NCBI RefSeq assembly: GCF_024227435.1
Contig: NZ_CP100445.1
Location: forward strand, 1,981,369 to 2,045,368
DNA length: 64,000 bases
Direction: 5' to 3'
Source: Natrinema caseinilyticum
Lineage (GTDB): Archaea > Halobacteriota > Halobacteria > Halobacteriales > Natrialbaceae
The position numbers and the translations under genes were made by a program. The notes under the pieces were generated by a model, which searched no databases, had not been told where the DNA came from, and saw nothing but the letters and a program-made list of their open reading frames with translations. The number at the start of each line of letters is the position of its first letter. The first letter of the stretch is position 1. Positions 38,591 through 47,574 of the stretch are shown piece by piece.

Positions 38591-40474
38591 ATGAACGTCG
38601 TGCCGGACACGAGCGTGGTAATCGACGGCCGCGTCTCGGCGACAATCGAAGATGGGCAGTTCGAGGGAGCGACGATCTGCGTCCCCGAAGCGGTCGTCGC
38701 GGAACTCGAGGCGCAGGCGAACGACGGCATCGACAGCGGCTGGGACGGCCTCGAGGAACTCCAGCGGCTGGCGGCCCTCGCCGACGAGGGAGTCGTCGAC
38801 CTCGAATACGTCGGCGAGCGGCCGAGCGCCATCGAACGAGGGCACGCCTCCGAGGGCGAAATCGACGCCGTGATTCGGGACCTCGCGGAGGAACTCGAGG
38901 CCACCTTCATCACCAGCGACATCGTCCAGTCGGAGGTCGCACTGGCGAAGGGCCTCGACGTCGAATACGTCTCCCCCGAGGCCCGCAAAGTCGGCACCCT
39001 GACCATCGAGGAGTTTTTCGACGACGAGACGATGAGCGTCCACCTCAAGGCGGACGCCGTCCCGAAAGCCAAACGCGGCGAACTCGGGGCGATGCACTAC
39101 GAGCCGATCGCCGACGAACCGCTCGACGAGGCGACCATGGACGAGTACGCCCGCGAGATCGTCGACGGCGCGAAGGAAGCCGCCGGCGGGTTCATCGAGC
39201 TTTCGGAGCCGGGGATGAAAATCGTCCAGTTCCGGGATTACCGGATCGCGATCGGTCGCCCGCCGTTTTCCGACGGCATCGAGATCACCGCCGTCCGCCC
39301 GATCGCCCAGACCGACATCGAGGATTACGAACACGCCGACGAACTGAAAGACCGGCTCCTCGAGCGCCAGCGAGGCGTCCTCATTTCGGGCGCTCCCGGA
39401 GCGGGGAAGTCGACGTTCGCGCAGGCCGTCGCTCGCTACATCACGGATCACGACTACTCGGTCAAGACCATGGAGAAACCGCGGGATCTGCAGGTCGGCC
39501 CCGACATTACCCAGTACACCGAACTCGCGGGCGACATGGCCAAAACCGCGGATGCCCTGTTGATGGTCCGACCGGACTACACCATCTACGACGAGGTCCG
39601 CAAGACCGACGACTTCGAAGTGTTCGCCGACATGCGCCTCGCCGGCGTCGGTATGATCGGCGTCGTTCACGCGACCAGACCGATCGACGCGCTGCAGCGG
39701 CTCGTCGGCCGCGTCGAACTCGGGATGATTCCCCAGGTCGTCGACACCGTCGTCTACATCGAGGCCGGGAAAGTCGAAACCGTCTACGACGTCAGGACCG
39801 AGGTCAAAGTGCCCGCGGGCCTCACCGAAGAGGACCTGGCCCGACCGGTCATCCAGGTGTCCGATTTCCAGACGGGCGAACCGGAGTACGAAATCTACAC
39901 CTTCAACCGCCAGGTCGTCACCGTCCCGCTCAAAGAAGAGGAGGGCGGCCCCGGCAGCGAATCCGGCGTCGACCGCATCGCCATCCAGGAGATCGAACGC
40001 GAGATTCGCTCCGTCGCCCGCGGCTACGTCGACGTCCAGCTCAAAGGGCAGGACAGAGCGATCGTGTACGTCGAAGAGGACGACATCTCGAGCGTCATCG
40101 GCAAGGGCGGCGGTCGGATCTCCGACATCGAAAACCGACTGGGGATCAGCATCGACGTCCGCACTCACGACGAGAATCCCAGCTACGGCGCGGCCGCGGG
40201 CGGTGCCGGCGGAGCCGGCGGAACCGGCGACGGTGGCGGTGGCGGCGGTCAGGCCGGCCAGATGGTCCAACCCGAGATCACGTCGAGACACATCGTCATT
40301 CCCGTCGACGGCAACCACGGCGAAACCGTCGAAATCCAGGCCGCCGGCGACTACCTCTTTACGGCGACGGTGAGCCGCGGCGGCGAGATCCAGGTGTCAC
40401 GCGGCAGCGCGATCGCCGAGGAACTCGAGCACGCGATCGATCGCAAAGCGCCGATCACCGTCGTGCCGTCCTGA
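38591..40474 (+). CDS. PIN domain / T2SS-type ATPase / KH domain protein (COG1855)
   Basis: A 627-residue protein. Residues 1-140 are a PIN nuclease-like domain with N-terminal acidic residues (VPDTSVVIDGR). An ATPase of the PilT/secretion family follows (GAPGAGKST, about residue 265). Near residue 500 lies a KH-like RNA-binding segment (SSVIGKGGGRISDIENRLGI). A Gly-rich linker and a C-terminal 55-residue module (IVIPVDGNHGETVEIQAAGD) complete it. The arrangement is conserved across archaea; a role in RNA handling has been proposed but is not established. The 3' end of this gene is duplicated downstream. Confidence 0.92.
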   Translation: MNVVPDTSVVIDGRVSATIEDGQFEGATICVPEAVVAELEAQANDGIDSGWDGLEELQRLAALADEGVVDLEYVGERPSAIERGHASEGEIDAVIRDLAEELEATFITSDIVQSEVALAKGLDVEYVSPEARKVGTLTIEEFFDDETMSVHLKADAVPKAKRGELGAMHYEPIADEPLDEATMDEYAREIVDGAKEAAGGFIELSEPGMKIVQFRDYRIAIGRPPFSDGIEITAVRPIAQTDIEDYEHADELKDRLLERQRGVLISGAPGAGKSTFAQAVARYITDHDYSVKTMEKPRDLQVGPDITQYTELAGDMAKTADALLMVRPDYTIYDEVRKTDDFEVFADMRLAGVGMIGVVHATRPIDALQRLVGRVELGMIPQVVDTVVYIEAGKVETVYDVRTEVKVPAGLTEEDLARPVIQVSDFQTGEPEYEIYTFNRQVVTVPLKEEEGGPGSESGVDRIAIQEIEREIRSVARGYVDVQLKGQDRAIVYVEEDDISSVIGKGGGRISDIENRLGISIDVRTHDENPSYGAAAGGAGGAGGTGDGGGGGGQAGQMVQPEITSRHIVIPVDGNHGETVEIQAAGDYLFTATVSRGGEIQVSRGSAIAEELEHAIDRKAPITVVPS

Positions 40475-40489
40475 GAGAGCCGAACCGCG
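40383..40489 (+). repeat. Direct repeat, copy 1 (3' end of the PIN-ATPase gene)
   Basis: A 107-base segment covering the last 30 codons, the stop and 15 bases after it. The second copy begins 207 bases downstream. Confidence 0.95.
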
Positions 40490-40589
40490 AACGAACGGCG
40501 TGAGTGAGCGGCGTTTTTTGGTGCAGATTTTTTGGAGGAGCGGGGCGCGAGCGAAGCGAGCGGCCCCGACGAGAAAAAAAGGTGCGTGC

Positions 40590-40696
40590 GCGAGATCCAG
40601 GTGTCACGCGGCAGCGCGATCGCCGAGGAACTCGAGCACGCGATCGATCGCAAAGCGCCGATTACCGTCGTGCCGTCCTGAGAGAGCCGAACCGCG
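40590..40696 (+). repeat. Direct repeat, copy 2 (duplicated 3' end of the PIN-ATPase gene)
   Basis: Matches copy 1 at 106 of 107 bases; the only difference is C at 40456 versus T at 40663, a silent change in the ATC/ATT codon. It lies outside any gene and keeps the reading frame of the last residues (AITVVPS-like end) without a start. The 100 bases between copies include the palindromic gcgagcgaagcgagcggcc and runs of T and A. Confidence 0.95.
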
Positions 40697-40860
40697 CGTA
40701 ACCGGACGCGACGCGACACGTTGCGTCGGGACGAGGGGTACCGCCGGCGAGTCAGGCATCGGGCGGTTTTTCGGCGCCGTCGCGAGTGACCCGATCGACG
40801 AGCCAGCGAGGGCGAAACTCTCGCAGGGGAGCGGTGTGCGCGAATGGCCGACACTCCGGG

Positions 40861-41922
40861 TCAGGGCGACCAAATCCCCTGTTCCCGATCGAGCAACGAG
40901 ACCACGACGACGTGCGGGAGCGTCAGCACGGCGATCCCGACCAGATAGACCGCGAGGACGTCGGCGACGGTCGCGGGCGTCCGCGGGACGGAGATCCAGA
41001 TACCGACGAGTATGGCCAGCGCGGCGACGGTCAACGGTACCGCGTCACGGACGAAGCGGTGAACGGCGGTCCAAATCGCACCGCACTCGAGGGCCGCGCT
41101 GGCGACGGGATCGACGAGCATCGTTCTAAGGACGTGCCGGAGGGAGTGCCAGAAACAGAAGTAGAGACCGACCGCGAGGATCGGCGGCACGGTGGCGAAG
41201 TAGCAGACGAGACCCAGCGTCTCCGCGGCGTCGACGAGCCACGGCCACCGCTCGCCGGGGCTCGTTCGACGGGCCCCGAGGAGGAGCGAGAGCGCGATCA
41301 GGGACCCGAACCCGATCGTCACGGCCGCCCGAACCGCCGGTTCGAAGAGCGGATCGAGCGCGGACGCCGCGCCGGGGTCGAACAACCCGACGAGCGTCTC
41401 GGCGACGAACGCGTATTGTCTCGGGAAGGCGACCAGTGGGACGAGCATCGGGAGACCGCCCCTGACGAGGAGGGCGAGCAACCGGCTGGCCCGCGTCTCG
41501 AGGTGGTCGGCGCCGACGAATTCGAGGAGCGCGTAGACGTCGCCCTGCCCCCAGTGGACGAGCGTGACGAGGACGAACAGGACGAACGCGGCGACTGGTG
41601 CGAGAAACCAGACGACGGCGTATGCACACCCGAGGACCAGATAGAGGACGCCGACGAACGCGAGCGATCGCGGCGTCACCGGGTCGTCTCGGACCCGCGG
41701 TAACACGAGATGGTCGACGGCGCCGTGGGGGAGTCCGAGAACGAGGACGCTAAGCGCCAGCGGCACGTACTGGTAGACGAGCGGTGGCGAACCGAACGCG
41801 ATCGTCGCCACGGCGGCGACGGCGAGCAGCGAGCCGAAGCCGAGGCTCAGCCGAACGGCCCGCGATCGGCTCTCGGCGCTCGCTCGTCCGTCGGCGCGCC
41901 GGTCGATCACGTCACTGGTCAT
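40861..41922 (-). CDS. blh: Brp/Blh beta-carotene 15,15'-dioxygenase
   Basis: A 353-residue membrane enzyme with about eight helices. The histidines that bind the catalytic iron are visible in LPHGAVDH, LVHWGQGD and CFWHSLRH, with a further LPHVVVV near the end. It splits beta-carotene into two retinal molecules, the chromophore of the opsins encoded upstream. It overlaps crtY by 11 bases on the same strand, so both are translated from one message. Confidence 0.92.
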   Translation of the reverse strand: MTSDVIDRRADGRASAESRSRAVRLSLGFGSLLAVAAVATIAFGSPPLVYQYVPLALSVLVLGLPHGAVDHLVLPRVRDDPVTPRSLAFVGVLYLVLGCAYAVVWFLAPVAAFVLFVLVTLVHWGQGDVYALLEFVGADHLETRASRLLALLVRGGLPMLVPLVAFPRQYAFVAETLVGLFDPGAASALDPLFEPAVRAAVTIGFGSLIALSLLLGARRTSPGERWPWLVDAAETLGLVCYFATVPPILAVGLYFCFWHSLRHVLRTMLVDPVASAALECGAIWTAVHRFVRDAVPLTVAALAILVGIWISVPRTPATVADVLAVYLVGIAVLTLPHVVVVSLLDREQGIWSP

Positions 41923-42694
41923 CGGAAACGGTCGGAAACCGCGGAGACGCGTTCGTCCACGCCGAAACGCCGTCGATTCGCTCGAGCACCCAGATGTACA
42001 TGGTGATCCCCTGGACGATGAAGAGATTGGTGACGAGGAAAAATAGCGCTTCCTCGATCGGGAGTCCGAGGAGTGCGTAGCCGGTGGTGTACGTGTCGGA
42101 GATGACCCAGACGCCGAGTTCGATCGCGATCCGGTCGACGAACCAGAGGTACAGCGTCGGGACGGCGACCGCGACCAGCAGCGACCGGCGGACGTCCCAC
42201 AGGTACGTCGACCCGAACCCCCACTGAACGGCGAGGACCGGCCCGGCCCAGAGGAACAGCCAGCCCAGATAGTACGTCGCAGTGTCGTCGAGGAGCACCA
42301 GGCCGACGACGGCGATCGCCAGTCCGCCGGCGACGCCGAGCAGTCGGTGTGTGCGGGGAATCGCCAGCGGCCGATCGGCGGTCGGTCTCACATGAAACAG
42401 CCAGAGCGCGGTCAGTATCGGCTGGAGGACGAAGAAGAGGTACTCCTCGATCGGCGTATGCCAGACGGTCGCGAGGACGGCACCCTCCCCGTACCACCAG
42501 ACGCCGGCGGGGATGAGGCGGTTCGTAAACGGCGTCGTGTAGGGGACGGCGAGGACGATCATGGCGCCGAGTCCCGAGAGGGGGCGGACGCCCCACCAGA
42601 CGCGATCGCGCCGGAACGCGAGCCACCCCAGAATCAGGATTGGCGGCACCAGGAAGGCGAGGTGGATTCCGAGGTACGTGAGCGGGACAGTCAT
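41912..42694 (-). CDS. crtY: Lycopene beta-cyclase (fused CrtYc-CrtYd type)
   Basis: A 260-residue membrane protein with seven hydrophobic helices. It contains two copies of the heterodimeric-cyclase motif: HTPIEEYLFFVLQP and LGLPIEEALFFLVTNL. It closes both ends of lycopene to give beta-carotene for Blh. The ATG before TVPLTYLGIHLAFLVPP is used; the frame is open upstream but proline-rich. Downstream, blh starts inside its end. Confidence 0.92.
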   Translation of the reverse strand: MTVPLTYLGIHLAFLVPPILILGWLAFRRDRVWWGVRPLSGLGAMIVLAVPYTTPFTNRLIPAGVWWYGEGAVLATVWHTPIEEYLFFVLQPILTALWLFHVRPTADRPLAIPRTHRLLGVAGGLAIAVVGLVLLDDTATYYLGWLFLWAGPVLAVQWGFGSTYLWDVRRSLLVAVAVPTLYLWFVDRIAIELGVWVISDTYTTGYALLGLPIEEALFFLVTNLFIVQGITMYIWVLERIDGVSAWTNASPRFPTVSDDQ

Positions 42695-42898
42695 GGGTAG
42701 GTCGACGTTCGCTGTCGGTGCGCCGGCGGGGACCGGGGCCTCCGTGATCGACAGTACGAAGGGAAGCGGAATAGTGCCGTGTCCATACTGGTTAGGGACG
42801 ATCGGGGGAACTTGCCCGGGATCGGTCGAGGACGGCCGAAAGTTGGAATCCGGACGGGACACCCTCGTCGGTCAGGGAGCAATCGGGGATCGGTTCGA

Positions 42899-43774
42899 TC
42901 AGTCGTCGCCAGAGACGGGTCCGGGCACGCTGGTGCCGTAGTCCGCCCCGCCGGTGATCGCGTCGGGTTCGTCGGCGATGTAGAGCATGGCGACGAACGT
43001 CACGGCGTACTTCGTGATCATATCGAGGATGCTATACCCCCAGGAGGTAACGGTGACGTCCAGAATGGCGAATCCTTCGACGCCGAGCGCCCAGAGGATC
43101 GGATAGCCGAACCAGCCGACGACGGTGAGGAGTTTCAGCGTCCGGAACAGATCGGCCGTTCCCGTCACCGACGCCTCGGCGGTCCAGTCGACGAGGATGA
43201 TGTAGACGATCACGAGAAAAAAGATCGTTCCCAGGACGAACCACCACCACCGCAGCACCAGCGAGGACGTGGTCAGTGCGGCGGCCAGGCCGGTGACGCA
43301 CATCGCGACCGTGAACGCGCAGGTCGTGAGGATCTTCGTCCAGTTCGACCCGGCGATCATGCCGAGCGCGATCAGGATAAACGGGGTCGAGAACGTCCAC
43401 GTGAGGTATCGACCCCACATCGTCAGGACGCCGTCCTGGCCGGCCGTCGTCGCACCCGCGGCCGGATGACCCGGCGGCATCTCGACGACGCCCAGGGTCA
43501 GCCCCGACGTGAGCCCGCTGTAACTCGAGATCGAAACGATCGAGATCAGCATCAGCGCCATCGCGATTGCCTTCGACCGGGAGTCCGTCAGGTTCCGCCC
43601 GAGGTAGGCGATTCCGAGGATGGTGATCCCCGCGAGGGCGATGTTGACGACGAACGACAGCGCGAGCAACGTGTTGTCACCGCCGAAGACGTACTCGAAT
43701 AGTTCCCGGTCCGTCGCGACGTTCTGCAGGACGGCGTTCTGGGCGCGGAAACCGAGGTCGTGGACTGACTGCAT
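42899..43774 (-). CDS. hop: Halorhodopsin, light-driven chloride pump
   Basis: A 291-residue seven-helix retinal protein. RYLTWTFSTPFILIALG shows Thr125, Ser129 and Ala136 at the positions of bacteriorhodopsin D85, T89 and D96, the TSA pattern of inward chloride pumps. The Schiff-base lysine is in LDMITKYAVTFV. The length equals that of Natronomonas halorhodopsin as I know it, and motif numbering is shifted by only one residue. The ATG at MQSVHDLGF is chosen; 21 upstream codons are not opsin-like. Confidence 0.95.
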   Translation of the reverse strand: MQSVHDLGFRAQNAVLQNVATDRELFEYVFGGDNTLLALSFVVNIALAGITILGIAYLGRNLTDSRSKAIAMALMLISIVSISSYSGLTSGLTLGVVEMPPGHPAAGATTAGQDGVLTMWGRYLTWTFSTPFILIALGMIAGSNWTKILTTCAFTVAMCVTGLAAALTTSSLVLRWWWFVLGTIFFLVIVYIILVDWTAEASVTGTADLFRTLKLLTVVGWFGYPILWALGVEGFAILDVTVTSWGYSILDMITKYAVTFVAMLYIADEPDAITGGADYGTSVPGPVSGDD

Positions 43775-43993
43775 GAACAGGGATCGCTTCACTACCGCGA
43801 CACATAAACGAGTGTCTGCCTCGATCCAGAGACTCACGAGCAGTGATCGGAGTCGTGCCCGGGCTCCGCGGTCGTGTCGATCGCGGGCGCCGTCCGTCGA
43901 TCACTCGCGTCCGAACCGGCGAACCAACTCGATCGCGGGTCGGTCGCGAGACGAGCGTCGCGAAGCCGATCGTCGGGAGTCGATGCTGCGTCC

Positions 43994-44719
43994 TCAGGCC
44001 GGCGCGGCCGTCGGCGTAACGGCCCGTTCCAGGACGGAGCGACTCCTGAGCAGGATCACCCCGAATCCGACCTTCGCCGCGAGGTCGAGCACCATGAACG
44101 CCGCGGTTTCCCAGTACAGCGGGAGGATGCCGAACGTCCCCTCCGTGCCGAGGATCCAGACCACCGGGTAGAGGAACCACAGCGCGATGACCAGGTTGCG
44201 GAGTCTCCCGAACAGCGCCGCGACTTCGGGGGATTGACTGCGCGCGTTCTCGGAGAGCGTCCCGACGAGGACGTACAGCAGGGTGAGCAGAGCGCCGGTG
44301 CTGATCGCCCACCAGGCGATCCGGGTGCCCGGGGTGGACGAGAACGCCGCGATCGCGCCGGTCCCGATCATGAAGACGTCGAGGCCGATCAGCGTCGCGA
44401 TCGTGTTTCGGTTCGCCCCGGCTAGCAGCGCGAGGTCGAGCAACAGCAGCGGCGTCGTGAACAGCCAGTCGGCGTAGCGCGCCCAGTAGATCGTGAGCGT
44501 CTCGTCCCCGACCACCACTTCGGTGACGCCGAAGGCAGTCGCCATCGCGAAGTACATCGCAGCGGCGATGGTCGTGATGAAGATCGTGATGATGTAGAAC
44601 TCCTGCATCTTCTGGTCGCGAACGCCACGTCCGCGCCCGATGAAGTACAGGGTTCCGAGGGTCATCCCGATCGTGCCGATCCACAGCCAAATGGATTCTG
44701 GGCCAACTGTTGCGGCCAT
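43994..44719 (-). CDS. bop: Bacteriorhodopsin, light-driven proton pump
   Basis: A 241-residue seven-helix opsin. RYADWLFTTPLLLLDLALL carries Asp84 and Asp95, equal to the proton acceptor D85 and donor D96 of Halobacterium bacteriorhodopsin. Asp212 and the retinal-binding Lys216 (LDLAAKVGFG) have exactly the classic numbering, and Glu193 and Glu204 match the proton-release pair. All residues needed for proton pumping are therefore present. The ATG at MAATVGPESIW is used. Divergent from a four-helix membrane protein gene. Confidence 0.96.
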   Translation of the reverse strand: MAATVGPESIWLWIGTIGMTLGTLYFIGRGRGVRDQKMQEFYIITIFITTIAAAMYFAMATAFGVTEVVVGDETLTIYWARYADWLFTTPLLLLDLALLAGANRNTIATLIGLDVFMIGTGAIAAFSSTPGTRIAWWAISTGALLTLLYVLVGTLSENARSQSPEVAALFGRLRNLVIALWFLYPVVWILGTEGTFGILPLYWETAAFMVLDLAAKVGFGVILLRSRSVLERAVTPTAAPA

Positions 44720-44739
44720 GGTGGCCGCTAGAACGCGCA

Positions 44740-44774
44740 CATACATACTGCTTGACCCTAACGGAAATAACCCC
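44740..44774 (-). promoter_or_regulatory. Candidate bop promoter and upstream activator site
   Basis: Relative to the bop ATG at 44719, a TATA-like agtatgtat (44741-44749) is centred about 26 bases upstream, and ggggttatttccgttagggt (44755-44774) lies 36-55 bases upstream. In Halobacterium the Bat-dependent activator site of bop is at about this distance. The two GTTA half-sites are suggestive only. Confidence 0.4.
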
Positions 44775-44885
44775 TATCGTGGACGCTATGTCCAGAAATT
44801 TGACGTAGAGCATGAAACCGCAGCGTATTTTGGGGCGTTCTGTGTCCGGTCGGATACCCCGATCACAAAGCGCCCCCGACAACCG

Positions 44886-45488
44886 ATGACTTCGACTGAT
44901 CCGAACGATCCGATCGCGGACGCACTCCTTGGCGAATCGACGTACGAGCGACTCAAAGTAGAGCGCTACGCGCTGATCAAGGGCCGAATTCCGCAAAAGC
45001 TCGTCTACCAGAGCGGCCTGCTGTTCGCGCTCGCACTCGTCGTTCCGATCGTCGCCACGTATCCGTCGTCGGTACAAGCGACGTTTCCGGGCAGCGATCC
45101 ACTGTGGTCGTCGCCGCTCGTCCTCTGGGTCGGGGTCTACGCCGGCGGCATCGAATTGGGAACTGCAACCAGTCTCGTCGCGGTGGCGATCGCGCGCCGG
45201 CGCTACGAACCCTCCCTATCGGAGTCGCAGGTACACGCGATGCTCAACGTCGAGGACGTCGCGTCGATGTTCGGACTGGCGACCGGCGGCTTCGCGATCC
45301 TGATCACGGTCGGGTTCTTCCTGCTCGGCCACGCCGGCACCGAGACCGTCACCGCCGTCGTCGACTCCGCACCGCGAAATCCCTACGGACAGACCGGCGT
45401 CTCGGTACCCGTGATCGCCGTCGGTGCCGCTGCGGCGATCAGTTCCTGCGTCGTCTACGCCGTCGGCCGATACCTCTCCTCGCGGTGA
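44886..45488 (+). CDS. Four-helix membrane protein divergent from bop
   Basis: A 200-residue protein starting MTSTDPNDPIADALLGESTY, with an acidic N-terminus, an amphipathic region (ERLKVERYALIKGRIPQKLV) and four membrane helices. The family is not recognised. It shares a 166-base control region with bop. That placement suggests co-regulation with the opsin, possibly as an accessory protein, but nothing in the sequence shows a function. Confidence 0.75.
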   Translation: MTSTDPNDPIADALLGESTYERLKVERYALIKGRIPQKLVYQSGLLFALALVVPIVATYPSSVQATFPGSDPLWSSPLVLWVGVYAGGIELGTATSLVAVAIARRRYEPSLSESQVHAMLNVEDVASMFGLATGGFAILITVGFFLLGHAGTETVTAVVDSAPRNPYGQTGVSVPVIAVGAAAAISSCVVYAVGRYLSSR

Positions 45489-45754
45489 GCGACGACCCGG
45501 CAAAGAGTCTCGCGGCGGTACCCGAGCGACCGATCGGAAGGACCCGGTGACGATCGATCCGGCCGACGCAAAGAGTGCAACCGTGCGGAACGGAGGCTTT
45601 CGAGGCTGGAAAGTGGACACACGATCAGTCAACTCCGCAGATACCAGACCGTGTGCGTCCAATACACGGGTAGAGAAACTAGGTGTTTAAGGGTTAGCTT
45701 CAAATACGAAACAATCGTTCAGGTATTTCGTGAACAACGGAGTGATTCCAACGA

Positions 45755-46678
45755 ATGAGCGTAGATAGGAAGACGTTCGTATTCTCGGACGTGGCGCCCA
45801 CGAACGGAGCGTTCGTCACGGATCGCCGCTCGCTCGAGGTCGTCCGCGAGCGGATCGTGGCAGCGATCCGGACCAGCGTCGGCGACGCCGGCGCGGACGG
45901 CGTCGTCGTGGCGATGAGCGGCGGACTCGACTCGACGCTGACGGCGGCGCTCGCGGTCGAAGCCGTGGGCAACGAGAACGTGCTTGGACTGGGGCTGCCC
46001 TGTCACAAAACGGATGCGGCCCACGTCAGCGACGCCCGGACGCTCGCCGAGGGAATGGGGATCGATTACGAAGAGATTCAGCTTCGGCCGCTTCTCGAGG
46101 CCTTCGAGGGGACGGTCGCGAGCGAACTCGAGTCGGAATCGGCGTCGGACGCGAGCGGCCGATCCGACGAGCGAACCCACGCGGTCGGGAACGCGGTCGC
46201 ACGGCTGCGGATGGTCACAGCCTACTACGCGGCGAACCGCCAGTCGCGTCTCGTGATCGGAACCGCGAACCGCTCGGAGCGACTGCTGGGGTACTTCACC
46301 AAGTACGGGGACGGCGCGGCCGACGTCTATCCGCTCGGCGACTGCTACAAGACGGAGGTCCGGGCACTCGCGAAACACGTCGGGATTCCCCGCCGCATCA
46401 TCGGCAAAGAGCCGACGGCGGGATTCTGGGCGACCCAGACCGACGCCGACGAACTCGGCGCGCGATACGACGTGATCGACCCGCTGTTGTATCGGCTCGT
46501 GGAAAACGACCTCCCGCTCGAGGAGGCCATCACCGAACTCAGGATCGATCCCGAGACGGCCGGTGAGATCGCCTCGAGATTCGAGGCGACGACTCACAAA
46601 CGTACGGTCCCGCCGACACCGGGAATCGGTGACCGCGCCGATAGCCGCGCGTTCGACGGATCGACCGGGCCCGAGTGA
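45755..46678 (+). CDS. nadE: NAD+ synthetase
   Basis: A 307-residue enzyme that amidates deamido-NAD. VVAMSGGLDSTLTAAL is the SGGxDS P-loop of N-type ATP pyrophosphatases. ANRSERLLGYFTKYGDGAAD is the conserved deamido-NAD site, and FWATQTDADELGA lies in the C-terminal part. It is the ammonia-dependent form without a glutaminase domain. An AT-rich stretch about 30-60 bases upstream holds the promoter. Confidence 0.93.
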   Translation: MSVDRKTFVFSDVAPTNGAFVTDRRSLEVVRERIVAAIRTSVGDAGADGVVVAMSGGLDSTLTAALAVEAVGNENVLGLGLPCHKTDAAHVSDARTLAEGMGIDYEEIQLRPLLEAFEGTVASELESESASDASGRSDERTHAVGNAVARLRMVTAYYAANRQSRLVIGTANRSERLLGYFTKYGDGAADVYPLGDCYKTEVRALAKHVGIPRRIIGKEPTAGFWATQTDADELGARYDVIDPLLYRLVENDLPLEEAITELRIDPETAGEIASRFEATTHKRTVPPTPGIGDRADSRAFDGSTGPE

Positions 46679-46788
46679 GTCCGGCGACCCGTCGTGACGA
46701 CCCGCCGCGGAGGAAGTGACGGCACGCACAGCCTGCCCGTGACGCTGCTCTACAGCGTATCTCGGGGACGTCGGTGGACGAACTCACC

Positions 46789-47202
46789 TCACCGGTCGGA
46801 TTCGTCGGCGTACAGGTCGGGATTGCGCCACCAGAAGAGCCCCCAGGAGAGCAGGAACCCGCCGGCCATCGCGACGATGTCCAGGAGAAACGTTGGAAGG
46901 CCCAACCCGGTGATCGCGACGAGCGTCATCGCAGCCCCGAGTGCGGCCCCCGTGACGACGAACACGACGTCACCGAGGATTCGGGCTCGAGAGTGCGTCC
47001 AGTAGTGCTGTCGGTCCTCGTCGTACCAGACCCCTACGTAGATCACGACCGGAGACATCGCCGAGATGACCGTGACCGCCCGATACGTATCGGGAAACAC
47101 GGTCGGGACCAGGACGAAGACGTTGAGCACATTCGCCACCAGCGTCGCGACGAACAACCCGGCCATGAGCCATCCCCACCGCGGTATCCGCTCTTTGTCC
47201 AT
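46789..47202 (-). CDS. Four-helix membrane protein
   Basis: A 137-residue protein: four hydrophobic helices separated by a charged cytoplasmic loop (WYDEDRQHYWTHSRARILGD), ending WRNPDLYADESDR. The family is not recognised. The ATG at MDKERIPRWG is preferred over a GTG 15 bases upstream. It lies just downstream of the small HTH gene on the same strand and may share its message. Confidence 0.65.
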   Translation of the reverse strand: MDKERIPRWGWLMAGLFVATLVANVLNVFVLVPTVFPDTYRAVTVISAMSPVVIYVGVWYDEDRQHYWTHSRARILGDVVFVVTGAALGAAMTLVAITGLGLPTFLLDIVAMAGGFLLSWGLFWWRNPDLYADESDR

Positions 47203-47247
47203 ATCAGGGACGGTCACCGCGAGAAAATAATTCTGCCGCTCCGCGGG

Positions 47248-47541
47248 TTATTCCGCGCAGCAGGCGTCCTTTTTCGGCGCCTCGTCGACGCCGTTGCCGT
47301 CGGCTGCGACCGGTTCCTCGAGCCGATACAGGCTCTGGCGAGCGTCAGCAAAGTAAATATCCTCGTCGACGATGCCGATTTCCTCGAGTCGCTCGAGTGC
47401 GTACCGCACCGTCCGGGCCGAGAGCATAGACTCCTCGACGATCTGTTTTTGTGTCAGTGGCCCGTCGTACTCGAGAACCTTGAAGACCAGTTTCGCACTC
47501 GGTGGCAAGTCTACTATCTCTTCCCCGTCGGTCTCTTCCAT
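47248..47541 (-). CDS. Small winged-helix transcription regulator
   Basis: A 97-residue protein of the MarR/ArsR-like winged-helix type: PSAKLVFKVLEYDGPLTQKQ, then the recognition helix region (SARTVRYALERLEEIGIVDE) and a beta wing (DIYFADARQSLYRL). The C-terminal KKDACCAE has two adjacent cysteines, which might bind a metal or sense redox state. A TATA box at leaderless distance confirms the ATG. Target unknown; the next gene downstream is a membrane protein. Confidence 0.8.
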   Translation of the reverse strand: MEETDGEEIVDLPPSAKLVFKVLEYDGPLTQKQIVEESMLSARTVRYALERLEEIGIVDEDIYFADARQSLYRLEEPVAADGNGVDEAPKKDACCAE

Positions 47542-47565
47542 GTTACGAATCGAAAGGCCCCAGGA

Positions 47566-47574
47566 GTATAAAAG
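47566..47574 (-). promoter_or_regulatory. TATA box of the winged-helix regulator gene
   Basis: On the minus strand the sequence is cttttatac, centred about 29 bases before the ATG at 47541. Transcription would begin at or next to the start codon. Confidence 0.6.

Noticed and set aside
38396-40318. 640-residue minus-strand frame opposite the PIN-ATPase gene
   Set aside because: It is the antisense mirror of a well-supported gene; valine/aspartate-rich mirror proteins of this kind are common in high-GC halophile DNA.
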